From: Gracilaria gracilis
Taxonomy: Eukaryota; Rhodophyta; Florideophyceae; Gracilariales; Gracilariaceae
Direction of reading: 5' to 3'
DNA length: 64,000 bases
Assembly (NCBI GenBank): GCA_030374805.1
Contig: JARGSG010000023.1
Coordinates: 1 to 64,000, forward strand
A program made the position numbers and the translations under genes. Positions 1-12,800 of this stretch are shown in pieces. The notes under the pieces are model-generated. The model did not search any database. It was not told the origin of the DNA and worked only from the letters and a program-made list of their open reading frames with translations. Position 1 is the first letter of the stretch; each line of letters starts with the position of its first letter.

Positions 1-3000
1 TTGGTTGCCACGAGACTTCACATGCACGCAAGATGTACCAAATATTTGGCCAGTCTCCTTTCAAGAACGCCAAAGCGAAACGTAGCGATAATACTGCCCC
101 CCGAAACTCCATGACGAGTTCATGGAGCAGATCGCTTCTAGGAGATTCAGATTGTTTGATTTGGTTCAAAGCTCCCTTGTATCGGCCTAAGAGTTCCAAT
201 ACCTTCTGACTAGATAAATCAGGGTGATGCAAAAGTGAGATTGAACCCTGAACGTGAAACGGCGCCCTTGAGACAGCCACACGGAGACAGTTTCGGCGGG
301 AAGCCTCTATTCTTTTCTTCGATTCACGGCTTTTCTCCACATCCGCATCAAATACAACCAGGGCTGCGTAAGTTAGAGTAATCGCGCAGTCTACTTGATC
401 TTCTTTCACGAGCTCCATGACTGCACATTCTACTGCTTTCACTGTTCTCTCAAGCTGTAGAGGACTGTCCTTCAGATCTCGTACGTCTGCCGCTAGCAAA
501 TCCTCAAGACTACTTTCTGTCGCACCAGAACGAACCGCACCTGCATATGAGACTGCCCTCATTTGAAGCATTTCAACAGCGGCTAGCAACATCGCACCAT
601 GCGTTGTTTCCAATGTGGCGCTTCGAAAATACTCTCCCTATCTTTTGACCGAATCCTTCGCCATCAGCTCTAAGGATATCGAAGCTTACCATGAGGGCTG
701 CAACTGGACTTCCATTACCAAGCAAGGCACGAACCGCTTTGCATCGACATTCCCGTGTTGTTGACTTCGCTGCATATGTTCCTCGTATTGGAGGCCGACT
801 ACATAGCGCATTTACATGAGACAAAGCATGATCCACTTCCGGAACGGAACCACACAGTACTTTGTCAACATCGGATATCTCAGTACACTTCGGAGGATAC
901 CTGGTCTGACTCGCAGTGTTCAGCGCTTCTTTGCGCTGCCCTGTGAACCAGAGAGCCAAACTCTTCTCATGATCATCACCATTTCTTTCCGCTGCAGCTA
1001 TAATGTTCTTCAGAGTATCTGTGCAGAAACTCACCGTTCTGTACACATTCGAGCAAGAAAGACTGCCAGTTGATTGTCCTTTTATTCGGGACCTGACAAG
1101 GTTCATCGCGCTTTGTACCTCTGAAGCGAGAAAGAAGAATGCTACAGCCATTTCCATTCGATGCTTTGATAACAAAACAAACGCGTTCTTCCTAGCGGCC
1201 AGTTTGTTCTCATCCGTACTGAAATCTCGGGATAAGAATTGAGCCATTCGAGTATTCTGTTGCGCCCCTATACAGAGCAGACAAAGTTCTTTTCCGACCC
1301 ATTACTATGTACCACAATGCAGCATCATCCGGATTGCGAGTAGAATTGAAATCAGCTCTTGCAATCCGCTCCGCCAACCGCTTGCATCCGGACAGGGTGC
1401 TCACCCACCAACCTGCCCCTAAGGCCCTTGCACTGTCCCATACTCTTGCCTTCTCCCTCGAAAACGGTTGACCAGGGGTGCTTTGGGGTAGAAAGAAGTC
1501 CAAAAGTGCGTCAGATGAAGAAGAATGAACAGCATTCGATACAACTGAAAGCGGAACGGTAGCGTTTCTCGAAAGTCTCGAAAGTTCCCTGTAGCATGAT
1601 GCCAAGACAGCAAAACGCGCCCCTAGAACATCCAAGGAACCGAGTATGGTGCGGACGGATGCTGTCGCTCTAGCAATAGCTGCTAAAATGCCTTGCTCCG
1701 CACGAGACAGTCCAGCTAAGCTCAGAACTCGAAGTCTGGATGCAAGCTTGGACAAATCTGGTACGCCTTGTTCATCTTCCGCAAAGTCATTCTTTTCACC
1801 AGATTCATACTCTTTCGCGAACTGAGCTTCTGACTTTTCAATTAACTTAGGGAACAAATTCTGCGAGCTTTGAATACCAAACGGATTTGCAGTGAAACTG
1901 CTGCCGTTCATCGCAACGTTATCTTTTGCGGAAGGATTGTCACGATCAGAAGTTAATGTTGATATTGGTGGAGGTGGTGCAATTAGGCCCCGCCCTGCTC
2001 CGTATGATGTTTCGGAGGCCTTCCGCAAAAGCATTCTGCGTACGAACGCATGAAGTTCTTCAAGAGAGAACACAAGTTGCCATGCGCGACCCCCTGTTAG
2101 TAGTTGAACAATCAGACTGTTCGCAGGGCTTTACCCTGCAGCATTTGAGCTAAAGTTAGCTGTATAAGTTTCGTTCTTAGAGACACCTATAACACAAAGA
2201 CCTCGACCAGATGAAGCCACAAAAACACTCTTGCCAACATGCTTCAATGAATACTGTTGGGCGCCCAAGTGATCTAAGGGAACTTCGCTTTGTTGCAGGC
2301 ACTCCCAGGGAGAGCCGAGTCTGCGGCGGTATCGCTGAAAAGTTCCATTCGCCCTTAAAGCTATTAGTGAGAAGTTAGTGTCTTGATCAAACCCAATGGA
2401 AGAAGTGAAGCCCAGTCGATGAGAGCCTTCATCCTTTTCTTCTGATATGGTCGCTTGGTACTCGATATGCCACGTTACTGCCTCCAAAGAATCGCGGGAC
2501 CACACTATCGTGATTTCAGACCCCTGTAGACTCATGATACGGGAGCCACCGTAAAGAACTTCAACATCCTTGACGGCACCGAGATCCGACTCCGGTTGAA
2601 GATGAGCAAGTTGACGTAGCCAAATGACTCCTTAATCTGCCTCTTCTTCGTCGCTCTCCTCATCCGTAAGCCCGTAGGAGGTTGCCATTTCAGACTCGCC
2701 GGCGATGTTAATAAACAGGCTACCGTCCTCCCCACCAGTCACGAAAATGTGATGGCCAATGTTTGTTAGTTCCCCCGTACTAATACAAGTTACACAGTGG
2801 TGTCTACTACCACTAACGCGGACTACGCAAGGTTCAAGTTTCACTCCTTTCGATGCCGTCTGACCACTTGCCAGACGCAAAGGCGACCATCTTCCCTCAC
2901 GCCGAGAACTGCTCACTTTGCAGCAAGCTCCAAATCACCCTTACCTATCGGCATTGGGACAGATATGAGGTGTGACACGGACTCCACCGCACCGCGCGTT

Positions 3001-4881
3001 CTGGAGCGACATACCGCAACCTGTTTGCCGTACTGCACGTCCTGCTTCGAGGTGAAATCGGTTTTGCGGACAAGGTTGATGAACTGGAACAATCGCAGCT
3101 ATCAGTGAGCTGCATCGCATGTAAAGATGCCCAACTCCCATCGATTGCGGGAGGTGAACTTGATGGGACAGAAGGCTACGGCAGTGTGAGGCCCAGGAAG
3201 TGCGGCTACGGGCGTCAACGATTCCCAGGCGCCCGACGACACATTTGTACGCCAGATCAACACGTCTCCGCTACAACCACGGCTCGCAAGTTATCCGTTG
3301 CTACCAAGCATGGTTGACGAGCACGGCTCAGTGGCCACAATATCAATGACCGGGGACGTATGGCCAACACCTACTCGCGCGCGACATACTGCAGGCATAT
3401 TGGAGGTGAGACAGACATCATAGCGCGCCAGAAACGGGATGCCCTGGCGGACAGCTAGCGCGAAGATGGCGACGAGGTTGGGCGCCTGTGGCGGCTCCGG
3501 ACTGCGCAAGCGACGCTCGCCGTTCGAAATGGCGTACGAATTGACCAAGCCGATGTTGTGCTTGGACGAGGTGGTAAGCGGAATGGGCACAACGGCCTTC
3601 ATGGCGGCCACGGCCACATCGCGCAACGGAAAGTCAGGCCGACGCTGGTCAACGTCCATGTCGGCCTCCAGCGCATTGAGCGGGTCGTCATTGGCGGGCT
3701 CCAGGCGGGCAAGCTCGGCGCGTGGGCGGTCATCAAGGCCGCGCACGCGCCAGGCGTGCGCGTCGCCTCCAGCCACGCGCAGCACCCAGTGATAGCAGCG
3801 GCTAGGTTTGGGCGCGGTGCCCTCTGCCAGGAAGGGGTGGGCGGCGTTGGTGGCCATGACATCGCCCTCATCGTCGGCAACGCCGCCACCACCGCCCCAC
3901 GACACGAAGGCGGCGCCCGCACGCGCGGTGCGTTCCACGTGCGGGCTTCGCGCAATTTCTTCGATCCACGACTCGGGGCTGACGGAGAGCGGTTTATTGT
4001 CGTTGTAGGGCTTGTTACGGGAGGAGGCGCGCACCCAGATGCGGATGGTGCCGTCGCGGGCGGTGGTCATGAGCGCCTGGTTGCCGCCGCCGCGCTTCTT
4101 CCAGTCGAGGTTTGAGACGCCGGAGCGGCCGTGCACAATCTGCGCGCACGGCACGTGGCGCAGGCTGGTGGCGATGCGAAACAAATAAGACACGCGCGCA
4201 TACAGGCACGACACGGCAACGTAGGCGGCGTCCGGCGACATGGCGGCGAGCGCGAGCGGCAGCGTGGGGATCTGGGCCGCTGCACCACCACGCGCGGCGA
4301 GTAGCGCACGGGGCGGTGGTGCGGCGAGAGAATCCACACGAAGATGGTGTCGGCGACGGTGCATAGCTCGCGGCCCAACGCGCTCCACGACAGCGACACG
4401 ATGGGTGCGCCAGGCGCGCCGGCATCTGCGGCGGCGGCAGCACCACCTCTGGGCGACGGCAGTCGTACACGAAGCGCAGCTCGCGCGCGGCGGGCGACCA
4501 GCCCTCGAAGACGACGACGCAGTCGCCAAAGGCGGCCGTGACGGCGGCGTCGTACTGACGAAAGGCAAGCGCGCTGACACAGCGCGCGCACGCGCACGGC
4601 GCCGCTCGGGCGGCGTCGGGCGGCGCGCGCAGTCGAAGCAGCGCGTGCAGATCGGAGGCGCGCGCAATGACCAGCTGGTCGGTGGCGGCGTAGGCGACCA
4701 GCAGCACGCCGCGGAAGAGCAGCACGTCCAGGCAGCCGGAGTGCGACGTGACGGCGGGCGGCCGGTGCTGCACGGCGTGCAGCGCTCGCGGCGGCGGGCG
4801 CAGCGCGCTCGCGAAGCGCACGGCGCCGGCGTCCTCGCTGTGCGCCGCCGCGCTCAGCGCCGGCGCCATTGATGCTGCCAC
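1..4881 (-). pseudogene. RAV1: Rav1/DmX-like WD-repeat protein (RAVE/rabconnectin), frame-broken, 3' end outside window
   Basis: Family role: Rav1/DmX proteins drive assembly and regulation of the vacuolar H+-ATPase from the cytosol. Seen: the N-terminal part (4881 to about 2640) encodes WD-like pieces such as DGTIRIWVR, SGDVLIW and DGRLCVW; from about 2130 the Rav1 C-terminal region follows, with LEELHAFVRRML, DDAALWYIVMGRKRTL, AARKNAFVLLSKHR and AVAFFFLASE. Coordinates 1 to about 640 stay open to the window edge in one frame. Breaks: frame slips near 4430 (in a GCC run), 4280, 3290, 3110, 2930, 2860, 1255 and 640, and lone in-frame TAA codons at 2632-2634 and 2131-2133. The start is the first Met of the most upstream good frame. 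It is GC-rich at the 5' end. It is either a decayed copy or a real gene with sequence errors; unannotated short introns could explain a few slips but not the lone stops. Confidence 0.8.
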
Positions 4882-5215
4882 CGTTGCGGTTTGTGCGCGC
4901 GCTCAAACGACGGCGCCCTTGTCAGCGTCACACCGCTTGCCGCCGGCAATCACATCACAAAGCCCAAGTGCACCCGCACGCGCACCCGCTGCCAAGTGCC
5001 GAGGCGCAGCGCTGACAGCCTCTCCGACTGTAAGCTGCGTAGCGTTGCCTTTTCATCTCTTCTCAATGAGAAGTTTTCATTTACATTTATATACAATAGA
5101 GTATGAGTCATATCTATATCTAGCTACCCAAGGGTAGCGTTTATTGGTTTGATGGCATGGAGTACTTCATGCCACAGGCTGCCCGCCCAACCTGCCCGCC
5201 ACACAAAGAGCCGCA
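4882..5215. promoter_or_regulatory. divergent intergenic region between the Rav1-like and secreted-protein genes
   Basis: The two genes point away from each other across 334 bp, so this stretch should hold both promoters. A TATA-like TTTATATACA lies at 5086-5095 on the plus strand, about 120 bp before the plus-strand ATG. A small inverted repeat, GCTACCC-AA-GGGTAGC, lies near 5122-5137. Composition falls from very GC-rich to AT-rich here. No transcription start can be fixed from sequence alone. Confidence 0.4.
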
Positions 5216-5925
5216 ATGCCGCGCCTATCACCGCCTCTTCTCTCGGCTCTCGTGGCGTTACTGCTGCTCGCCGGCGCACGAGCCAAATTTGTGGAGCTCA
5301 CGCACGTGTTCGGCACCGCCACGTGCAACAGCTACGCGTTAGTGTGCAAGCGCTCCGCCAACGAGACCAAAGCGTTCGTGTTAAGTAGCTTTTTGCGCGC
5401 TACGCGCAACACGGCCGCCCATAACAAAAACACCGTGCACTGCGTTGCGCGCGTGCTGCCGCACCTAAACGCCACCCAGTTTGCGCGCTATGCGCAGCCT
5501 ATGCTACACTGCTGCGTGCGGCGTCCGCCGCTGTCCGAGACAGACGCGACTGACCCACGCCCCTTCTAGTTTGACACCACGTCGTGTCGCTCCAAGGTGG
5601 CGTGGTCCAACAACGATGTGCAGTCGTCGGTGGCGTTTGTGCGCGAGTGTGCCCAGTCGCCGTTTCATGAGGTCACCCCGGGCTGGGCGCACTACATCCT
5701 GGTGGGGCTCGAGTCATGTGCGGCCGCGGAACTGCTGGCGATGAGGAGCTGCGCAAGGGATGCCGAGCGGCAGATGAGCGAGCTTTGCTTGCGCAAGCCG
5801 GGCGATTATGACGTTTTGGCGCTGCAGTTGCTGCAGGTGTGCTGCAACCCTGTGCGTCGTCAATCAAGTTCCACTGCGCTGCAGTTGCTCTGCGTGATCT
5901 GCGCCCGATCAAGTTTGAGTTTTAG
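5216..5925 (+). CDS. secreted Cys-rich protein, unknown function, one in-frame TAG and one frame slip
   Basis: Seen: residues 1-23 form a clear signal peptide (basic-free start, then LLSALVALLLLAGARA), and the mature part carries many cysteines in scattered positions (for example TATCNSY, MLHCCVRR, VRECAQ, LESCAA, MRSCAR, SELCLRK, QVCCNP). The frame is broken by a lone TAG at 5567-5569, after which the same frame continues open through VAWSNNDVQSS. Near 5855 a one-base slip into another frame would give a neat C-terminus ending RPIKFEF at a TAG at 5923-5925; staying in the first frame gives a less protein-like tail to 6160. It lies 144 bp before RAD9 on the same strand. No family was recognised; probable extracellular or vacuolar protein by its signal peptide. 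Confidence 0.55.
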
Positions 5926-6069
5926 ATATCTTACCGGTAAAGAATACAAATTTCCCTTGTGTTCCTGGCGCCGACGCTACACGTTTCTTCGCGGGGGGAA
6001 TGAGGGGGGAGGGGGCGCCCCCGTTCGTTGCCGCCGACATCCGTCGTCGCCCTACGCCACGCTCACTCA

Positions 6070-7207
6070 ATGGATGTGGTGCTGGCTGATGGCGCGAGCA
6101 TCCGCTCGCTTTCGCGCATCGCACAAACCGCCACTAAGCTGTCCGAGTTCATCTAAATGACGCCCACGCCACCCCCGTTAACGCTGCGCGTCCTAAATGC
6201 CTCGCAGACTACCTTCGCCTCCTTCCCTCTGCAAGAACTCTTCTTCTCGCAGCACCACCTGTCGCCGTCAAGCGGCTCGTACAAGCAGCCCACGCGCGCG
6301 CTCCTACCTCCGCTGCGCTCGCCGGGCGCCGTCTTGTCGCTGCATCGGCGCGCTGTCGTCCACGCGCTGCAGCTCTTCGTACGCTCGCACCTCCTACGTG
6401 TGCAAGCACTTCCACCTGCTTGTCGTCAACGGCCGCGTCATCACCGTGTCTGCCAGCCAGCCGAACTACACTTTACGCTGCAGTTGGCGTCTGTTCCTGG
6501 ACACTCGGCTCAACTTCCACCTCACGCTGGACGAGATTACGCTGCTGCCCACTGCCGACGCGCTGCGTCTCACCTTTTTCGTGGACCACCACCCGTCGCA
6601 CGTCATTTTGCGCACAAAAAAGACCGTGTCGTCGGCCGAGCTGGAGCAGTACAGCTTCCCGCTTGACCAGTCGTCGCTCACCATTGCGTGCCGCTCGCTT
6701 CGCACCGCGCTCGACTTTTGCAAACCGTTCGACAGCCCCATCACCGTCGCCTTCACCCAGCCGGGCCAGCCGCTTTTGTTCATCTTTGACCACCGCAACC
6801 TCGATAACCTTCTCTTGTTTGACGCGCGCTTCGTGTTCACCACCAGGAACGAGCACTCCTTTGACGCCTTGCAGTCGCGTCGCGCGCTCACAGAGCTCTC
6901 GACCAAGCACCCCCACACCCCGGGAACCGTGCCGCCTTACCACTCTCATCACCAAACCAAATCATCTATCTGCCAGCCCATCGCGAGTCATCCCCTGCAA
7001 GCGCCGTCTTCGCATCCCGTGCACATGCACAGTCACCAATCTCCGTCGTCGCAGTACGTGTCTGCGTCGCATCCACACTCCAACCAGCACGCCTCCTTCA
7101 ACTCGCATTATCCATCTGCGCCTGTACTCGTGCCCCATGACGCGTCCGTTCCGCCAGCCAGTGATTTCTTCGCCAACTTTCCGGCGCTTAGTGGCAGTCT
7201 CGCTTAG
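6070..7207 (+). pseudogene. RAD9: RAD9-like checkpoint clamp (9-1-1 complex) subunit, one in-frame stop and one frame slip
   Basis: Family role: RAD9 with RAD1 and HUS1 forms a PCNA-like ring loaded at damaged DNA in the nucleus to activate the checkpoint. Seen: an N-terminus MDVVLADGASIRSLSR followed by LTLRVLNASQTTFASF and ELFFSQ, matching the first PCNA-like repeat; then YVCKHFHLL, VSASQPNYTLR, LDEITLL, VILRTKKTV, LDFCKPF, PITVAFTQPGQPLLFIF, the second repeat. The tail is Ser/His/Pro-rich, as RAD9 tails are usually disordered. Breaks: TAA at 6154-6156 immediately before the best-conserved N-terminal stretch, and a frame slip near 6360-6385. After the TAG at 7205-7207 the same frame continues with an acidic TDDQGDDE stretch to a second TAG near 7262, so the true end may lie there. 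GC-rich like the Rav1 gene. Confidence 0.8.
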
Positions 7208-7596
7208 CAACCCACCGACGACCAAGGCGACGACGAGTGCGTGGATGCCAAGCCTCAGCCGTAGGCACCACCTTCTCTTTATCGATTTCATCAACTTTTC
7301 CTTATCGTTCTCAGTCGCACGCTGCTGCAGTTCACTTAGCAGAGCAGCGCGCTGCTTCGTGTTACAAGATGGTAGCCGAACGAGCAGATGGTATTGGCAG
7401 CTACAACAAGTTTAATGAATGGTTGTGAGACAGGAAGGCAGTTCCACTATGTAATGAGGCAGAAGTGCGGTTTTGCTGCACGGTACCTATCTTATGTCGT
7501 TGTTCAAGATACACGAAAAAGACATGTAGCCAGGAGAGAAAGTATGGCGATGTAGGATACACACCATCGAGTTTTATAATCCATCTAATCCCCATA
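7208..7596. other. intergenic, 3' side of RAD9-like gene
   Basis: No supported gene. It is shared by the convergent 3' ends of the RAD9-like gene (plus) and the unknown basic protein gene (minus). The GC content drops sharply across this stretch, marking the right edge of the GC-rich host-like block. Confidence 0.4.
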
Positions 7597-8495
7597 TCAC
7601 TGGAGTGTGTGTGGTGGAGGAATGGATTTTCTAGGGCATTTCATTCCCCGCACTGGATGCGGTGATGCTGATTTTGCGGCGCGGGCCTTTCGAGGAGATT
7701 TTAATCCACTGGTTACATGTTCGGAATCCGAAATCCAAACTTCTGATGTTCTTACAATAGTGCCAAGATCAGAATCATGTGTAACACGAATGACTATATC
7801 ATCGGATGCCGGTGTGGTCTTTGCTGGTGTCAAGAAGTGGTTATATACACGCACAAGCCTTTCCTGGACTTGCAATTCATACACATAATTGGCGTGTTCC
7901 AATGCTTGCTTGAGACCGTAGTTTTGAGCTCATCATGGTTCCTTGATTCCTCGCTCGTGCTCATCAAATGGCCTGAAAGAACCGGAGAGGAGTTGGAAAA
8001 TTCACCATCACCTGATAATACCTCAACAGTACTTGGCACGGGAGAGGGTGTATAGTGGGATGAGCTGCTTGTATTTATGATCGAGTTGTTCTCAGAGCAA
8101 CTATTGTTTGATCGTAATTCTCTTTTTCTCTTAGCGTATTCCGCATACCACGCACGTCGCCTGTCAAGACGCTTTTTTTTCGTTGCCGATGATTCGGAAA
8201 CACGCTCGATCTTATATCGCCTCCGTTGGCTTCTATTTTCTCTTTTCCGGTTCTGTTCACATTCGCGCCAGATTTTTTTCCTCAATGAATCACTAGAGGC
8301 ATGGGGCGTCGAGGGTGGCTTTGCCAGATTATCTTTCCTTCCCCTCACAAAGTGTATATGTTCAACATTTCGATGCGTGTCTGGGGCATATGACTCTCTT
8401 ATAGATATGAACTTGGTCGTGCATGGTACCATTAATTTCTTCAAAGAGCAGTTCGAATCGTCTGGAAGAGTAATCTCCCGATACCTACCGGGCAT
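7597..8495 (-). CDS. unknown Arg/Lys-rich protein with one frame slip
   Basis: Not recognised. Read from an ATG at 8495 (MPGRYREITLPDD), though the frame is open upstream to 8720. Residues about 85-150 are strongly basic with regularly spaced Arg and Tyr (ENRSQRRRYKIERV, RRRAWYAEYAKRKREL), which could be a DNA-binding or nuclear-targeting segment; a Ser-rich linker follows. Near 7905 a one-base slip moves the better reading from the frame ending in KSRKGLCV to one reading LKQALEHANYVYELQ and ending at 7597. It lies between RAD9 and the CACTA element and may be an accessory gene of another transposon or a small host gene. No intron signals were seen. Confidence 0.4.
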
Positions 8496-8590
8496 ATCGC
8501 CGAGGTGAAGACGGTCTGTTATGACCACACTGGCATGTTTTCCGACGGAATCTCTCCGTATGCCGAGGGGATTATATGTGGGAAAGGCCG

Positions 8591-8622
8591 TGTAACATGC
8601 CACAAACCTGTGGCATGTTACA
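8591..8622. repeat. perfect 14-bp inverted repeat, 4-nt loop
   Basis: TGTAACATGCCACA is followed by AACC and its exact reverse complement. It lies about 100 bp outside the proposed left end of the CACTA element and upstream of the basic-protein gene. The perfect stem suggests a hairpin or a binding site for a dimeric protein; function unknown. Confidence 0.7.
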
Positions 8623-8682
8623 AGGTGCTTTACAGAGTAATGAATACCTGTAGGGTTATCCGAGGAACAGCAGAGCCAGTAC

Positions 8683-9346
8683 ATGTACCGTTTTTTATTG
8701 GAGCCCCCTGTGAGCTCCACTTACAAGGGTACAATGGTACAGTTGGACTTTCAAGATTGCGATAGGTATTGCTCAGCTTACTGCTTCCGCTCTTCTACAT
8801 TCTTGCTTTCTCCTTGCCATTCAACGCACGCTCTTCTATCATCAGACCCAGCTGGAGGCGGTCCAAGCGAGGTAATCACCGCCCAGCGCTTGCTCAATAA
8901 GCTGCTGGTGCTCAAATGTGCAGTTCTTACCCTCTACTACAAGCTGTTGGTGTCCGACCTCGTTGTAGAGCCTGACCATGATCAAATCTACCATCTGTGT
9001 GATCCTTTACGAGCTCAGATGTCGCACAATGCGCCTATTTTGTTCATCTCTGGTACCAGAGGCGAGGCCGAAGACATCATGTGTACCCATCGATATGCTC
9101 ATATCTCAACTGCCCACGCTGTCTCAAATCTAACTCTGGGCGCAGCACAATCATGTGCTGAATGATTTGCTGTCACACCAAAGTTTCCGAGCTCGTCAAA
9201 GTTGTGTTCAGCTGTGTGTATAATGGCGCTTCATTGGTGATCCATGTGATCTTGGAACCACACTCTCTCTGTCGCTACGTTCAGGACGACTCTCAGCTGC
9301 CATCGATCTCCTTCTCCATGGATGTGGCCGCCGTGTATAGTGAATA
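8683..9346 (+). CDS. doubtful ORF pair at the left end of the CACTA element
   Basis: Two abutting plus-strand frames (8683-9165 and 9162-9346) read fairly protein-like, for example AQRLLNKLLVLKCAVLTLYYKLL and VSELVKVVFSCVYNGAS. The second starts with an ATG overlapping the stop of the first. No family was recognised. The stretch is richer in GC than its surroundings, so it could be a captured gene fragment inside the transposon, or chance. If part of a gene, its 5' end would lie outside the element. Confidence 0.2.
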
Positions 9347-9820
9347 ATAAACTCATATTGTAGTATGCGGCTGCCTCGTGCCACGTTTAGATTCCTGTAC
9401 CCCGCGTTGCATCGTATTTAAGAAGTTGAGATTTATTGGTGCCGCAATGTGTCGGCAGGAATGGCAGACGTTCCCGCATGGGCACATTTTCCCTGCCAGG
9501 ATATCTTGGAGCACTAGAACGGGGTCGAGACGAGTGTGAATCCCAGTAATATGTGCCAGACTGCCGAGAAAGCTTGTTGAGATTGCCTATTCCTCGAGTG
9601 GAAGCTCCCATTGGGAAGGCTGAGAACATCTTCCATTGCTCATCAAGTTTCATTGTTGGTTAGTACCAGCACTAGAGCGAGGTGTCCAAATCTACGACAG
9701 AGAGGTCCTGGCAGAGCAACGATTATACTGCCCATTCTCTTCCATTAGGATACATGGCAGACGGCATTCAGATATTGGTGAAATGGTCCATATGTGGTTG
9801 CGTAACTGTTGTGAATGTGC

Positions 9821-12800
9821 TTATCTCATCGGGAAAACTTTCTTGACTCCTCTTAGAGTTTCTTCGAAGGGCTCGGTTCTCTCCCCACGTTGACTCCATC
9901 CTTTATCAAGAAAATATCGACGACCTGACAAATCAACTATCCCGATACTTCGGTTGATAACTTGAACAATCTCGGTTGAAGCGCTGGTTACCTGCCTCCC
10001 TTCAGTATAACGTAGGGCGTATTGTGAATCCTCAATTATGTCATAATGCCAGAGAAAGTCAGCAATAACGATGGTTATTGTTTTCTTTTCACCGTTTGTA
10101 TCAGTAATAAGTACGACCTCAAAAATCTTTCTAACACTCCCGTAGTACAAGTCTCTTTCTGTTCTGCGATCGATATCATACTGTGAATGAAGCGTAGAGG
10201 AATGGGAATTTTGAGTACCGTTGTCTCCAATGAAATGAGCTGCAATGAGGTGCTTCTGGCGACAGTTTTTCTGCTTGGAAGCTCGGGTTCGAAACGCGTC
10301 GAAAGTCTCTATCGAAAGCGCTCCATTTTGTTCCATGATCATGGGACTTCCATACTCTCTAGCTCGATCTATGCTGAACCTGGTTTGTGCAGGAAAGTTT
10401 TGTCGTACAAACTCTCCTATGCATCTTTTTCGCTCGTGCGAAAGCCAGTTTGAAGGTGGACTGCAACCTGGCCCGTTACAGTAGGCATTAACTCCTACTT
10501 CTGACCATATACTTTCGGAAGGTTTCCTAGTCGAACTAAACTGTTGAATTTTTTGTGTGCCGGGAAAATTGGTGGGGGTTTGGCCATCGTTCGAAAGACG
10601 TAACGCTAAAAGTCGAAAGTTCTTGTGGAAGATATGAGCAGAAAGGTGTGGACTGTTCTGAACACGTTTGCCAATTTGGCCAAGAAGCCGTTCTACTACG
10701 AATTGTGAGCATGATGGTAATGGTCCGCAGTCCCGAAGAATTTCTGGAATATGAAGAATAGCATGAGTACTTGGAGTGAAGCAAAACGCTTGTGATTTCG
10801 AATCATAAACCAATTCCACAAACCTGGCGTACATCTCGTCAACAGTCTCACGGAGATATGATATCCTTTCATGTGAACAGTCATAACCAAAACTCAGCTT
10901 GACCATTCGAGAAGTGAGTGTCCAGATCCGGACGATTTTCTTATCTACTTTGTAATAATGCAAGAAAGGAGAAAGATACAAGTCTGAATGCCGTTTTAGA
11001 TCTTCTGCTTTGTACTTGGCGAGACTTTCCAACGAAAAGGGGGGGTCGCCCCCAGCAGGTTGGTATTCCTTTAGATGATTTGGACATTGCTTGATGTATC
11101 TCAATCATCGTATCTGGCGGAATGCAGTAGTCCGGTAAAGTTCCTTCCTTATGTCTTGCGTGCGATCCAGTTATGAGATTGAGGATCTGCTTTACCCACC
11201 CTAGAAGTACCAAGTGCATGACGTCGTACGGAAAAGATGAAACAAAGTCCAACTGTAAGAGGGACAATGATGATTTCTTTCTGATGCCGGTTTCTTTGGA
11301 TATCTGCTTTCTCGATGATGCATTCAGGCTCTTTTTGCTGAGCTTGCGCCACACATCCTGAACTATTCCATGGCTTCTCTTCAGTACAAATTCTTGTTCT
11401 ACCAAATTTTGGACTCTGTTCCTTTCACTTCCTCGAAGGGCATCCTTATACTCTTTCACAGTCCTTTCAGGTACTGCATACGACGTTTTCAGATTCTTGA
11501 AATACGTTTTCTCTTTACAACAGTACCGACAAAACAGGCTTGCATTATGGCCGGCATACCCAAAAACCTTGGATGCGGCTGGCCAGTCTGCTGTGAAATA
11601 CATAAGAAAGGCCTTGAGAGTTCTTACTCTCCCATCACTGCAGGGAACCCGGATGCCCTCCTCTAACATCTTCAAATCCTTAAGCAGTGGCTCTAGAAAC
11701 GTCTCGAAATGCTTGGACTCGTGCGTGCCTGGTATGATTGCGTGGATGATCATGTTCGATGCTTTGCTCCGTTCCGACACTGGAAAGTTCAAAACTGATG
11801 ACACAATTGGCCATGTGGAGACTGCGTTGCCAGTTCGATCCCTCCCACATTCAAACCCGTCAGTTGATAATGAAAGAAAGATAAGAACTTCTTCTGACTC
11901 GTTCCAACTTAGCATTTTATCTGCATGCAGTCGGAAAAAAAGCTCCCCGTGGTAGTAGTCATGTGGTGGAAACTCCGGCGTTTGCTTCAGCAAGAATTGT
12001 TTTGCCTTTCGACATCCATCCATGATGTGCGTGAAGGAAGCATTTGAATTGCAGAGACCTGTTAGAGCCGAGGATGGTGTCAGATACCACAACTTCCTTT
12101 CCCCTCTCCGTAAAGAGAGGTTACATGTTGGGCATACTTCAGCGTTTCTAAGAACTCCAGTTCTAGCAAGATGTCCATTCGGACACATGACAACGCTTGA
12201 CTTTTCCAGCAAAGAGAGTTTTATGGAGTAGGCAATCAAAGATCTGTAAGAAAAGGATGACGAAACTGGTCTGGTTTGCAGCAAACGTTGTACTGCACTT
12301 TGGGAGATATTGGATATCTCAGCACTGAATATGAAGTCAATTAGACGCTCAAACTCGATCTGGATACGAGTCTTGTCACAATCGATGGATTCCAGAGGTG
12401 AAAGGAATGAAGAACCAAGTTCTAGAGAATCAATGATTGACGATGGAGAAATTGATTGAGTACTACAACTTTCTTTCACCAAGACACTACATGATTCGTC
12501 TTCTCTCCCATCTTCGATTTTTTCTTCGCCTTCACCACATACAGCTGAACCTGAACTGGACGTAGACATTTTAAGAACAGTACCATGTATCCTATTGGGT
12601 ACATTAGCAGGACGCTGCGATAGATCAAAAGACGAAAACCCATCACCGCTTTCTGCCGGATACTGAGAACCAGACGCATCAGGATCTTCTTCAAATATGT
12701 CTGGGCGGGACGCACTGCTTGACTGCTGCCATCGGTGTCGTCGTTTGTATTGCTGTGTTGATGGAAAGGTATCTACTGCAATGCTTCCTAGTTCGTTTAC

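Noticed and set aside
4067..4906. Very long Arg/Ala-rich frames overlapping the Rav1 start on both strands
   Set aside because: They are shadows of GC-rich coding sequence; only the frames with WD-like motifs carry family signal.
6420..7415. 331-codon Ser/Arg-rich plus-strand ORF
   Set aside because: Alternative frame of the RAD9-like gene; composition is typical of an out-of-frame reading of GC-rich sequence.
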